Shown in pieces: positions 1-6,544 of a stretch of 7,664 nt of DNA. The notes under the pieces were generated by a model. It was given only the letters and a program-made list of their open reading frames with translations. It did no database searches and had not been told where the DNA came from. A program made the position numbers and the translations under genes. Source of the stretch: Ramlibacter sp. (GTDB taxonomy: Bacteria; Pseudomonadota; Gammaproteobacteria; Burkholderiales; Burkholderiaceae_C). Every line of letters starts with the position of its first letter. Positions within the stretch are counted from its first letter, which is position 1. The stretch covers positions 1 to 7,664 of the forward strand of contig JAQGMT010000139.1 of assembly GCA_028292185.1 (NCBI GenBank), written 5' to 3'.

Positions 1-599
1 CAGATCGTCCACGGCGCCGGAATGTAGTTGAAGCTCAGGTAATGGTGAACCGCCTCGAGATCGATGCCGGCGTCGCTTGCGGTTTCGGGCAGCAGCGGCA
101 GCATCGCCTTCATTTCGGAGGCGAAGATCGCGCGCCGTCCGTCATCGGCCACATAGAGCGGCTTGACGCCGATGCGGTCGCGCACGAGATACATCGCGTC
201 TTCGCGGGCGTCGTCGATCGCAATCGCGAACATGCCGTTGAGCTTGGGCAGGCAGGCGATGCCCTCGCGTTCGTACAGGCGCAGGATCACTTCGGTGTCG
301 GATGCCGTGCGCAATGCAACGCCTTGGCTGCGCAGCTCAGCGGCCAACTCGACGTAATTGAAGATCTCGCCGTTTTGCACCACGGCAACCTGGCCGTCAT
401 CGGAGACAAAGGGCTGGTGTCCGCCCTGGATGTCGATTATGGAAAGCCGGCGATTGCCCACGGCAACGCCGCGCTGCGGCTGGTGCCACAGGCCCTCATC
501 GTCCGGGCCGCGATGCAGCAGTTTGCTCGCCATGCCGGTCAAGGCGTCAGCGGACAGAGCGCGCCGCTCGCGATCCCAATAGCCGAAGATGCCGCACAT
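1..599 (-). CDS. asnB: Glutamine-hydrolysing asparagine synthase family amidotransferase, N-terminal part (runs off left edge)
   Basis: The visible 199 residues form a class II glutamine amidotransferase (Ntn) domain, which releases ammonia from glutamine for use by a C-terminal ATP-dependent synthetase domain lying outside the window. Seen in the sequence: the protein starts MCGIFG, so Cys2 becomes the N-terminal nucleophile after Met removal. It also has HRGPDDEG (29-36), RRLSIID (50-56), NGEIFN (76-81), SDTE (100-103) and RDRIGVKPLY (140-149). These match the substrate-binding Arg, Asn, Glu and Asp of E. coli AsnB. The ATG at 599-597 shares one base with the stop of the upstream sugar transferase (TGATG), and an AAGG lies 9 bases before it. 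Family members in polysaccharide clusters often amidate uronic acids or act in exosortase/PEP-CTERM loci rather than making asparagine. That alternative is inferred here from the neighbours, because the synthetase domain cannot be seen. Family assignment is firm; the physiological substrate is not. Confidence 0.92.
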   Translation of the reverse strand, partial: MCGIFGYWDRERRALSADALTGMASKLLHRGPDDEGLWHQPQRGVAVGNRRLSIIDIQGGHQPFVSDDGQVAVVQNGEIFNYVELAAELRSQGVALRTASDTEVILRLYEREGIACLPKLNGMFAIAIDDAREDAMYLVRDRIGVKPLYVADDGRRAIFASEMKAMLPLLPETASDAGIDLEAVHHYLSFNYIPAPWTI

Positions 600-1153
600 C
601 AGTTGCTGCCTTTGCCGCTCGCGCGGGCCAGCGTCCGGACGATGATCCGCAGGTCGAGCAGCAAGCTGTGCTCGCGCGCGTACTGCAAGTCGAGCGCCAG
701 CCGTTGTTCAGGCGTCGCTTCGGAACGCAGCGTGGCCTGCGCCAGCCCGGTGATGCCGGGGCGCACGCTGCAGCGCAGCGCCCAGTCGGCATCGCTGTAC
801 AGGCGGCGCTGCTCGGGCACGTCGGGGCGCGGGCCCACCAGGCTCATGTCGCCTTTGAGCACATTGAGCAACTGCGGAAGTTCGTCGATGCTGGTGCGCC
901 GCAGCCAGCGGCCGGCGCGCGTGATGCGAGGGTCGGCCTCGGCGGTGTGGTACGGACCCCTCGCCGCCGCATCGAGCACCATGCTGCGAAACTTGTACAT
1001 GCGGAATTCACGCCCGTACAGGCCCAGCCGGGCCTGCCGAAAGATGATGGGACGGCCGCTTTCCAGCGCGATCGCCGCCGCCGCCACGAGCAGCCAGGGC
1101 GAGAACAATAACAAGGCCAGCAACGAGATCAGCACGTCCAGCGCCCGCTTCAT
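599..1153 (-). CDS. Small bacterial sugar transferase (PglC-type polyprenyl-phosphate phosphoglycosyl transferase)
   Basis: This 184-residue membrane enzyme is predicted to transfer a sugar-1-phosphate from a nucleotide sugar to undecaprenyl phosphate, the first committed step in building a lipid-linked glycan at the inner face of the cytoplasmic membrane. Seen: KRALD at the N terminus, then one hydrophobic segment (about 8-30) broken by Ser18-Pro19, as in the re-entrant helix of monotopic family members. After it come FRQARLG (38-44), GREFRMYKFRSM (47-58), SIDELPQ with the catalytic Asp90-Glu91 pair, GDMSLVGPRP (101-110) and RPGITGLAQ (131-139). The length fits the minimal PglC-like form and lacks the extra N-terminal membrane helices of WcaJ/WbaP. 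Its ATG overlaps the stop of the HpcH-like gene as ATGA (1150-1153), and its stop overlaps the amidotransferase start, so translation is probably coupled. The sugar it loads cannot be read from the sequence. Confidence 0.95.
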   Translation of the reverse strand: MKRALDVLISLLALLLFSPWLLVAAAAIALESGRPIIFRQARLGLYGREFRMYKFRSMVLDAAARGPYHTAEADPRITRAGRWLRRTSIDELPQLLNVLKGDMSLVGPRPDVPEQRRLYSDADWALRCSVRPGITGLAQATLRSEATPEQRLALDLQYAREHSLLLDLRIIVRTLARASGKGSN

Positions 1154-1956
1154 GCGGCCGGGCCCATTCCAGCGGCGATGGTCCGTATCACAGCGCCGAT
1201 GCGCCGGGAATCCTGTTCGATCTGGGCGGGCGTGCGCGCGGCCAACTCCGCTTCCGCCTGGCGCAGCTTCGCGACTTGCTCCTCGAATGAGCCGCCATCC
1301 TCGCCGCGATGAAAAGTGCGCGAAAGAATCACCGCACCGGACCCCAGCCGCAAGTGCTCGGCCAGCACGTCTCGACCCGGCAGCAAGCCCTCGTCCAGCC
1401 GGGCGATTCCGCCGAAGCCGAACTTGAGGCGCTGCCGCTTCACGGCGCTGGCCACCCGATCGACCAAGCCCAGCGCGAGCGGCTCGAACATGAAGCGATG
1501 GCCCATCGACAGGTGAAGATCGTTCAAGCCCACGTACACCTCGTCCAGACCGGGCGTGGCGACCCAGTCCTCGAGGCAGGCCAGGGCGCCCGCGGTTTCC
1601 ATCAACAGCGAGACCGGCGCCCGGCCGGCGACGAGCCGCGCGAATTCCCGAACTTCGCTGCCGCGGGTGAACATCGGCAGCATCAGCCGGTCGGCGCCTT
1701 GCTGCAACACGGCTTCGATTTCGCCTGCGGTGCCTTCGTGCAAAGGGTTGACGCGCACCATCAGCGGCGAGTGCCGCAGAACGCCCTTGATCTTGGCTAC
1801 GTCATCGATCTGGTGTGCGCTGATGAAGGTGTTGCGGCCGGCCTGGCGCTCGGCCTTGCCGTTGCGCTCGAGATCGACAAAAAGGCGCAAGCCGGGCAGC
1901 GCGTCGCAGCGTCGGGCGAACGCCGGGTCGTTCGTGATCTGGATCAATTCGAGCAT
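1150..1956 (-). CDS. HpcH/HpaI aldolase / citrate lyase beta-like family protein
   Basis: This 268-residue protein resembles the HpcH/HpaI aldolase and CitE fold, a TIM barrel that makes or breaks C-C bonds in 2-oxo acids or acyl-CoA esters using a divalent metal. Seen: a barrel-like series of strand motifs, LMVRVNP (65-71), RLMLPMF (90-96), LLMETAG (117-123) and VYVGLNDL (140-147). Glu120 and Asp146 sit where the family binds Mg/Mn, and Arg68 is in the place of the usual substrate-binding Arg. A helical C-terminal tail (about 223-245) is rich in Glu, Gln and Ala. The start lies 12 bases after the flippase stop with no clear Shine-Dalgarno, which suggests coupling or a leaderless transcript. 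The gene sits between a flippase and a phosphoglycosyl transferase, which implies a role in surface glycan synthesis. I do not know the substrate, and the usual aromatic-catabolism or citrate-lyase neighbours are absent. Family call fairly firm; function unknown. Confidence 0.82.
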   Translation of the reverse strand: MLELIQITNDPAFARRCDALPGLRLFVDLERNGKAERQAGRNTFISAHQIDDVAKIKGVLRHSPLMVRVNPLHEGTAGEIEAVLQQGADRLMLPMFTRGSEVREFARLVAGRAPVSLLMETAGALACLEDWVATPGLDEVYVGLNDLHLSMGHRFMFEPLALGLVDRVASAVKRQRLKFGFGGIARLDEGLLPGRDVLAEHLRLGSGAVILSRTFHRGEDGGSFEEQVAKLRQAEAELAARTPAQIEQDSRRIGAVIRTIAAGMGPAA

Positions 1957-1968
1957 GCAGCGGTATCA

Positions 1969-3435
1969 TTATCGCGCCAGCGCTGCGCGCAGATCGGCAC
2001 TGGCCCACCAGGTCGCGGCCATGACGGCAAATCCGGCCAATGCGGCCAGCGACAGGCCGGGCCACAGGCCCCAGGAGGAAAGCGGCACCTGCGCGGCGAA
2101 TCCGGCGAGCACGACCAGGCACAACAGCGAAATCAGCATGGATCGCCACGGCAACCAGCCGCGCAACTGCGCGCCCAAGCCACCGGCCACAATGACCGCG
2201 ACGAGCAGTTGCAAGGCATTCAATGCAGCCATCAATCGAGCGCCGTCGGTGAGCCCCGAGGCCGCGTAGGCAAGCAATGCGGCGAGGGCCAGGCTATACG
2301 CCAGCACCGCCAGTTTCATTTCACCTCGCGCCGCCAGCACCGCCAGCGTTACGGCAATCACGGCCTGCGGCAACAATCCCCAGGCGCCGATCGCTCCCCA
2401 CTGCGCCACGCGGCTGAGGGCCGAGGCATCCATGCGGCCCCACCCGAACAACAGCGTCGCGATCGCCGGCGCGCCCACCAGCAATGCGGCGGCAGCAGCG
2501 CAGGCCAGCGCCCACGCCAGCGCGAATGAATTGCGAACCGCCGCCGCCGTGGAACGCTCGTCCCGGGCAGCAACCGCTTTGGCAATCGCCGGCAGCGCCA
2601 AGGTGGCTACCAGCTGAATGGCCAGCAACAAAGGGAGCTCGACCAGCTTCCACGCGTAATTGAACGTGGCCAATGCGCCTTCGCCCGATTGAGACGCGAT
2701 GGAGCGCGCGGCAAACGGCAGCGCGAGCGGCAGACCCGCCGAGAACGACGCCCACAACCAGACGCTGGATCTGGGCAAGGCCGCACGCGCGGCCGTTCCG
2801 ACACGGCGTTCCTGGGACAGTGCAGGGGTTCGCCACCTCAGCCAGGCGAGCCGCAGAAACATGGCCGCAAAGAGCCCGGCACCCAACCAAGTCACGGCAA
2901 CCGAGCCCGGCGGGCGGGTAGCAGCCCAGGCGATGGCGGCCACCAAGGTGCCATTGACCACCAGGTTGGCGCCATACATTCCCGCAAAATCCTGCTCATG
3001 CTGCAGGCGGGTCGCCCACAATGCGGCCAGCAAGGCAGCCGGAAGCGCCAACGCACTCCAGATCAGCGCCTGCGCCGCGACCGCCCGCATGGCAGCCGGC
3101 AAGCCTCCCGCCAACCAGCCCACCGCCGGTTGTGGCCACAGCGCGAGCAACAAGGCCAGCGCGCCGCCACCGATCAACAGGGCCCGCGCCACCTTGCGCT
3201 GGGTCGCCACGACCTGCGCATGGCTCTGCCCCGCCCAGGCCGGCACCAACACGTAGGCCAAGGCGCCGCTGGCGATGACGCCGGTGAGCCAGTCCGGCAG
3301 CGTGAGCATCAGCACGACGACATCGCCCATGCCCGAGGCCCCGAATGCCGCGGCCTGCGCCGATTCGCGCAGCAGGCCGAGCAAGCGGCTGGCCAGCAAA
3401 AGGCCCAGGGACAAAGCGCCCGCTTTGAGGAACAT
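1969..3435 (-). CDS. murJ: MurJ/MviN-family lipid-linked glycan flippase
   Basis: This 488-residue polytopic inner-membrane protein of the MOP superfamily has about 13-14 hydrophobic segments by eye. MurJ flips lipid II from the cytoplasmic to the periplasmic face for peptidoglycan synthesis. Seen: the N terminus has RLLGLLRES (17-25) and FGASGMGD (31-38), which align without gaps to E. coli MurJ. Arg17, Arg23 and Asp38 match its Arg18, Arg24 and Asp39. WKLVELP (262-268) aligns with the TM8 motif containing Arg270 and Glu273. Differences: Asp25 becomes Glu24, Arg52 becomes Thr51, Glu57 becomes Ser56 and Arg270 becomes Lys263. The reading frame stays open far upstream, but only antisense to lysS. 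The ATG at 3435 was chosen because the conserved N terminus begins there; a TTG lies five codons upstream. The gene ends in tandem stops TAA-TGA. The context is a polysaccharide operon rather than the common rpsT neighbourhood. It could be the housekeeping MurJ or a paralogue dedicated to another lipid-linked glycan. Confidence 0.85.
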   Translation of the reverse strand: MFLKAGALSLGLLLASRLLGLLRESAQAAAFGASGMGDVVVLMLTLPDWLTGVIASGALAYVLVPAWAGQSHAQVVATQRKVARALLIGGGALALLLALWPQPAVGWLAGGLPAAMRAVAAQALIWSALALPAALLAALWATRLQHEQDFAGMYGANLVVNGTLVAAIAWAATRPPGSVAVTWLGAGLFAAMFLRLAWLRWRTPALSQERRVGTAARAALPRSSVWLWASFSAGLPLALPFAARSIASQSGEGALATFNYAWKLVELPLLLAIQLVATLALPAIAKAVAARDERSTAAAVRNSFALAWALACAAAAALLVGAPAIATLLFGWGRMDASALSRVAQWGAIGAWGLLPQAVIAVTLAVLAARGEMKLAVLAYSLALAALLAYAASGLTDGARLMAALNALQLLVAVIVAGGLGAQLRGWLPWRSMLISLLCLVVLAGFAAQVPLSSWGLWPGLSLAALAGFAVMAATWWASADLRAALAR

Positions 3436-3442
3436 GGCGGCG

Positions 3443-3448
3443 ATTATC
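3443..3448 (-). promoter_or_regulatory. Possible -10 element for the flippase operon
   Basis: GATAAT on the minus strand matches the sigma-70 -10 consensus at five of six positions and ends 7 bases before the flippase ATG. Transcription would begin at or next to the start codon, giving an essentially leaderless mRNA; this fits the absence of a Shine-Dalgarno sequence. No -35 lies at normal spacing: the nearest TTGCCA is 21 bases upstream. Speculative. Confidence 0.25.
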
Positions 3449-3480
3449 AAGTGCGTCCTGGGCGGCGCCTGGCAAAAACC

Positions 3481-3486
3481 TAAAAT
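3481..3486 (+). promoter_or_regulatory. Probable -10 element of the lysS promoter
   Basis: TAAAAT matches the sigma-70 -10 consensus at five of six positions and lies 36 bases before the lysS ATG, which would give a leader of about 30 bases. It is the only AT-rich patch facing lysS in the 87-base divergent spacer. No good -35 hexamer is visible at 16-18 bases, and the region just before the ATG (CACCGCCCGCCCA) has no Shine-Dalgarno sequence. Confidence 0.4.
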
Positions 3487-3522
3487 CAGCGGTTTGGTCC
3501 CGAACGCCTCACCGCCCGCCCA

Positions 3523-5061
3523 ATGTCCGACAAGAACCTCCCTGCCCCGCCCGCACCGCCGGCCGACGAAAACCAGCTGATCGCCGAACGCCGCGAAAAA
3601 CTGAAGGCCTTGCGCGAATCGCAACGCCAGGGCGGCGGGCCGGCGTTTCCGAACGACTTCAAGCCGGGCCACCACGCGGCCGACCTGCTCGCCCACCACG
3701 GTGACAAGACCACCGAACTGCTGGCGCAAGAGAACATGTCGGCCAGCATCGCCGGCCGCATGATGCTCAAGCGGGTGATGGGCAAGGCCAGCTTCGCGAC
3801 GCTGCAGGACTCGACCGGGCGATTCCAGATCTACGTCACGCGCGACGACGTCGGCGAGGAAACCTACGCCGCGTTCAAGCATTGGGACTTGGGCGACATC
3901 GTCGCCGCCGAAGGCAAGGTTTTCAAGACGCGGACGGGCGAGCTGTCGCTGCACGCGACGAAGATCCGCCTGCTGACCAAGAGCCTGCGCCCCATGCCGG
4001 ACAAGTTCCACGGCATGGCCGACCAGGAAATGAAGTACCGCCAGCGCTACGTCGACCTGATGATGGACCCGGTGGCGCGCGACCGCTTCGTCGCCCGCAG
4101 CAAGGCAGTCAGCAGCATCCGCGAATTCATGGTGTCGCACGGCTTCCTGGAAGTCGAAACGCCGATGCTGCATCCGATCCCCGGGGGCGCGAACGCCAAG
4201 CCCTTCGTCACCCACCACAACGCGCTGGACCAGCAGATGTTCCTGCGAATCGCGCCGGAGCTGTATCTGAAGCGGCTGATCGTCGGCGGCTTCGAGCGGG
4301 TGTTCGAGATCAACCGCAGCTACCGCAATGAAGGCATCTCGGTGCGGCACAACCCCGAGTTCACGATGATGGAGTTCTACGCGGCGTACTGGAATTACCG
4401 CGACCTGATGGACTTCACCGAGGCCTTGATCCGCGATGCCGCCGTGAAAGCCACCGGCACCCTGCAACTGACCTACAGCGGCCGCGCGGTCGACCTGACA
4501 CAGCCCTTCGAGCGCCTGACGATTCGCGACGCGATCGTCAAGCACACCGAAGCGGGTGCGAATGTCGACGACGCGCAGTGGCTGGTCAATGCCTTGCGCA
4601 AACTCGGCCTCAACGAGGAAAAGGACAAGCTGTCGAAGCGCTCGCTGGCCAGCCTGCAGGTGCTGTACTTCGAAGAGACCGTCGAGGAAAAGCTCTGGCA
4701 GCCCACGTTCATCATGGAACACCCCACCGAGATCTCGCCGCTGGCCCGGGCCAATGATGCGAGGCCGGAAGTGACCGAGCGATTCGAGCTGTACATCACG
4801 GGCCGGGAGTTCGGCAACGGCTTTTCCGAGCTCAACGACGCCGAGGAGCAGGCCGCGCGTTTCACCGCGCAGGTGGACGCGAAGGACGCGGGCGACGACG
4901 AAGCCATGTTCTTCGACCACGACTTCGTGCGGGCCCTGGAATACGGCATGCCGCCCACCGGCGGCTGCGGCGTCGGCATCGACCGCCTGATGATGCTGCT
5001 GACCGACAGCCCCAGCATCCGTGACGTGATCCTGTTCCCGGCGCTGCGGCGGGAGAGCTAA
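3523..5061 (+). CDS. lysS: Lysyl-tRNA synthetase, class II
   Basis: This cytoplasmic homodimeric enzyme attaches lysine to tRNA-Lys using ATP. At 512 residues it is complete and of normal length (about 500). Seen: a Pro/Ala-rich leader (1-15), then NQLIAERREKLKAL, which opens the tRNA-binding N-terminal region. An OB-fold anticodon-binding domain follows (about 75-155), including GRMMLKRVMGKASF. The class II catalytic domain then runs to the C terminus. Motif 1 is around GFLEVETPMLHPIPGGA (207-223), motif 2 is RSYRNEGISVRHNPEF (265-280), and motif 3 is GMPPTGGCGVGIDRL (475-489). The ATG at 3523 is chosen because related betaproteobacterial proteins begin similarly (MSD followed by a Pro/Ala stretch), although no Shine-Dalgarno precedes it. 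The gene diverges from the flippase gene and converges on nagZ, its TAA overlapping the nagZ TAG within CTAA (5058-5061). Nothing suggests a paralogue such as GenX/EpmA, since the full anticodon-binding domain is present. Confidence 0.99.
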   Translation: MSDKNLPAPPAPPADENQLIAERREKLKALRESQRQGGGPAFPNDFKPGHHAADLLAHHGDKTTELLAQENMSASIAGRMMLKRVMGKASFATLQDSTGRFQIYVTRDDVGEETYAAFKHWDLGDIVAAEGKVFKTRTGELSLHATKIRLLTKSLRPMPDKFHGMADQEMKYRQRYVDLMMDPVARDRFVARSKAVSSIREFMVSHGFLEVETPMLHPIPGGANAKPFVTHHNALDQQMFLRIAPELYLKRLIVGGFERVFEINRSYRNEGISVRHNPEFTMMEFYAAYWNYRDLMDFTEALIRDAAVKATGTLQLTYSGRAVDLTQPFERLTIRDAIVKHTEAGANVDDAQWLVNALRKLGLNEEKDKLSKRSLASLQVLYFEETVEEKLWQPTFIMEHPTEISPLARANDARPEVTERFELYITGREFGNGFSELNDAEEQAARFTAQVDAKDAGDDEAMFFDHDFVRALEYGMPPTGGCGVGIDRLMMLLTDSPSIRDVILFPALRRES

Positions 5062-6146
5062 GGCAACAGGTCCAACGCCCTCATGTAATCGGGATGCGAC
5101 ATCAGCGTGTCCCAGGGCAAGGCCGGCGCCACCGGCAACAGGGCCAACCGCCGCTGCTCGCTGGCTTCGTTGAATTGCCAGTGCCCTTTCAGCTGGGCCT
5201 CGGCCAGGCCGTCCAGCAGTTCATCCACGGCGCTGCCACCGTCCGTTTCCACCGACTGGTTGCACAGCAGCACCATGTCGCAGCCGGCGGTGAGCGCCGC
5301 CACCGCTGCCTGGGCGTAGCTGACTTCCTTGCCATCGATGATGCGTGCGCCCGCCATGCTCAAGTCATCGCTGAAGATGGCGCCGTCGAAGCCCAGCTGG
5401 CGCCGCAGAATCTCGTTGAGCCAGCGACTGGAGAATCCGGCGGGCCGGGGATCCACTTTCGAATAGACCACGTGCGCGGGCATCACGCTGGAGAGCGAGG
5501 TGCTGAGCCATTTGTAAGGCGCGGCGTCGTCCGCCAGGATCGCTTTGAGGCTGCGGCGATCCACCGGGATATCCGTGTGTGAGTCGGCCTTCACAAAGCC
5601 GTGGCCGGGGAAATGCTTGCCACAGTTGGCCATGCCGGCCCGCAACAGCCCGTGCATGAGACTCTTGGCGAGCAAGGCGCCGACTTTTGGATCGCGGTGG
5701 AACGCCCGATCGCCGATGATGCCGCTCTCGCCCCAATCGAGATCGAGCACGGGGGTAAAACTCAGATCGACCCCGCAAGCTCGCAGTTCGGCGCCAAGCA
5801 CATAGCCGACGGCCGTGGCCGCATTGGTTGCGGCCATGGCGCCCGTTCCGGGGCGCCCGGGCTCGTCGCGCATCCACAACTCGCCCAGGGCGCGCATCGG
5901 CGCCAACACGGTAAAGCCGTCGGTGCGAAAGCGCTGCACCCGACCGCCTTCATGGTCCACGCAGATGAGCAGGTCTTGCCGAACCGACTTGATCTCCGCA
6001 CACAAGGCGGCGAGCTGGTCGCGACTCTCCCAATTGCGCGCGAACAGGATCATCCCGCCGGTCAGCGGGTGGGCGAGCCGGGCGCGATCGGCGGCACCGA
6101 GCGCTGTGCCTGCGACGTCGAGAATCACCGGAGCATGTGCTGTCAT
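5058..6146 (-). CDS. nagZ: Beta-N-acetylhexosaminidase NagZ (GH3)
   Basis: NagZ is a cytoplasmic glycoside hydrolase family 3 enzyme that removes GlcNAc from GlcNAc-anhydroMurNAc-peptides during cell-wall recycling. Its products feed recycling and, in some bacteria, the signal that induces AmpC beta-lactamase. Seen: a single TIM-barrel domain of 362 residues, slightly longer than the roughly 340 of the enteric enzyme. It has LTGGMILFARN (28-38), CVDHEGGRVQR (62-72), FTPVLDLDWG (130-139) and KHFPGHG (177-183). The flexible-loop catalytic dyad is Asp188-Ser189-His190, and FSDDLSM (258-264) carries the nucleophile Asp260. No signal peptide is seen, as expected for a cytosolic enzyme. The ATG overlaps the acpS stop (ATGA, 6143-6146), with a weak purine-rich AAGAAAG ahead of it. 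It is the last gene of the recO-pdxJ-acpS-nagZ operon and meets lysS tail to tail with overlapping stops. Confidence 0.98.
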   Translation of the reverse strand: MTAHAPVILDVAGTALGAADRARLAHPLTGGMILFARNWESRDQLAALCAEIKSVRQDLLICVDHEGGRVQRFRTDGFTVLAPMRALGELWMRDEPGRPGTGAMAATNAATAVGYVLGAELRACGVDLSFTPVLDLDWGESGIIGDRAFHRDPKVGALLAKSLMHGLLRAGMANCGKHFPGHGFVKADSHTDIPVDRRSLKAILADDAAPYKWLSTSLSSVMPAHVVYSKVDPRPAGFSSRWLNEILRRQLGFDGAIFSDDLSMAGARIIDGKEVSYAQAAVAALTAGCDMVLLCNQSVETDGGSAVDELLDGLAEAQLKGHWQFNEASEQRRLALLPVAPALPWDTLMSHPDYMRALDLLP

Positions 6147-6544
6147 GCGCTGTCTTTCTTTTCGACCACCACGAAGCTGGCGGCATAGTCGGTTTCGTCG
6201 CTGAGCGTCACGTGGGCGGCCAGGCCTTGCGTTTCAAACCAGGTTTTCAAGCCGCCGTGCAAGACGATCACCGGCTTGCCGCCGGGGACGTTGGCGATCT
6301 CGCACAGCCGCCAGGTCATCGGCATGCGCAGGCCCAGGCCCACGGCCTTGCTGAAGGCTTCCTTGGCGGAAAAGCGGGTGGCCAGGTAACGCACGCCGCG
6401 CTCGGGCCAGCGCGCACTGCGGGCTTGCCAGACGGCCAGCTCGCGGTCGCAGAGAATCTTGCGGGCGAAACGCTCGCCATGGCGCTGCAGCGACGCGCGA
6501 ATCCGGCGCACGTCGCAGACGTCGGTACCGATGCCGTGGATCAT
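6143..6544 (-). CDS. acpS: Holo-[acyl-carrier-protein] synthase
   Basis: AcpS transfers 4'-phosphopantetheine from coenzyme A to the conserved serine of apo-ACP, which makes the carrier active for fatty acid synthesis. Seen: 133 residues, close to the 126 of E. coli. It has the N-terminal GIGTDVCDVRR (4-14) with Mg-binding Asp8, and RFSAKEAFSKAVGLG (57-71) with Glu62, the two signature motifs of group I phosphopantetheinyl transferases. The C-terminal part, HVTLSDETDYAASFVVVE, matches the usual last strands. The ATG overlaps the pdxJ stop (ATGA, 6541-6544) with no visible Shine-Dalgarno, and the stop overlaps the nagZ start in the same way. Translational coupling through the operon is likely. 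Adjacency to pdxJ is the common proteobacterial arrangement. Confidence 0.98.
   Translation of the reverse strand: MIHGIGTDVCDVRRIRASLQRHGERFARKILCDRELAVWQARSARWPERGVRYLATRFSAKEAFSKAVGLGLRMPMTWRLCEIANVPGGKPVIVLHGGLKTWFETQGLAAHVTLSDETDYAASFVVVEKKDSA

Noticed and set aside
42..1427. Plus-strand open frame of 461 codons over the amidotransferase, sugar transferase and aldolase-like genes
   Set aside because: Its translation has no recognisable motif and is low-complexity (Arg/Ser/Ala-rich), and it lies opposite three genes with clear family motifs in the other strand.
1309..2529. Plus-strand open frame of 406 codons opposite the aldolase-like and flippase genes
   Set aside because: The Gln/His/Arg/Gly-rich composition is typical of the complement of GC-rich genes; it spans two unrelated genes and shows no domain signature.
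3436..3522. Possible operator or hairpin in the divergent spacer around CCTGGGCGGCGCCTGG (3457-3472)
   Set aside because: This is only a five-base direct repeat (CCTGG) around GC-rich sequence. The arms are not inverted, so there is no support for a stem or a dyad operator.
3436..4920. Very long open frame upstream of the flippase start, antisense to lysS, which would give a 983-residue fusion protein
   Set aside because: The upstream 495 codons run exactly opposite the conserved lysS frame, and their His/Gln/Arg/Val-rich translation resembles no protein and has no membrane segments. The MurJ homology begins at the ATG at 3435. This is a GC-rich antisense shadow.
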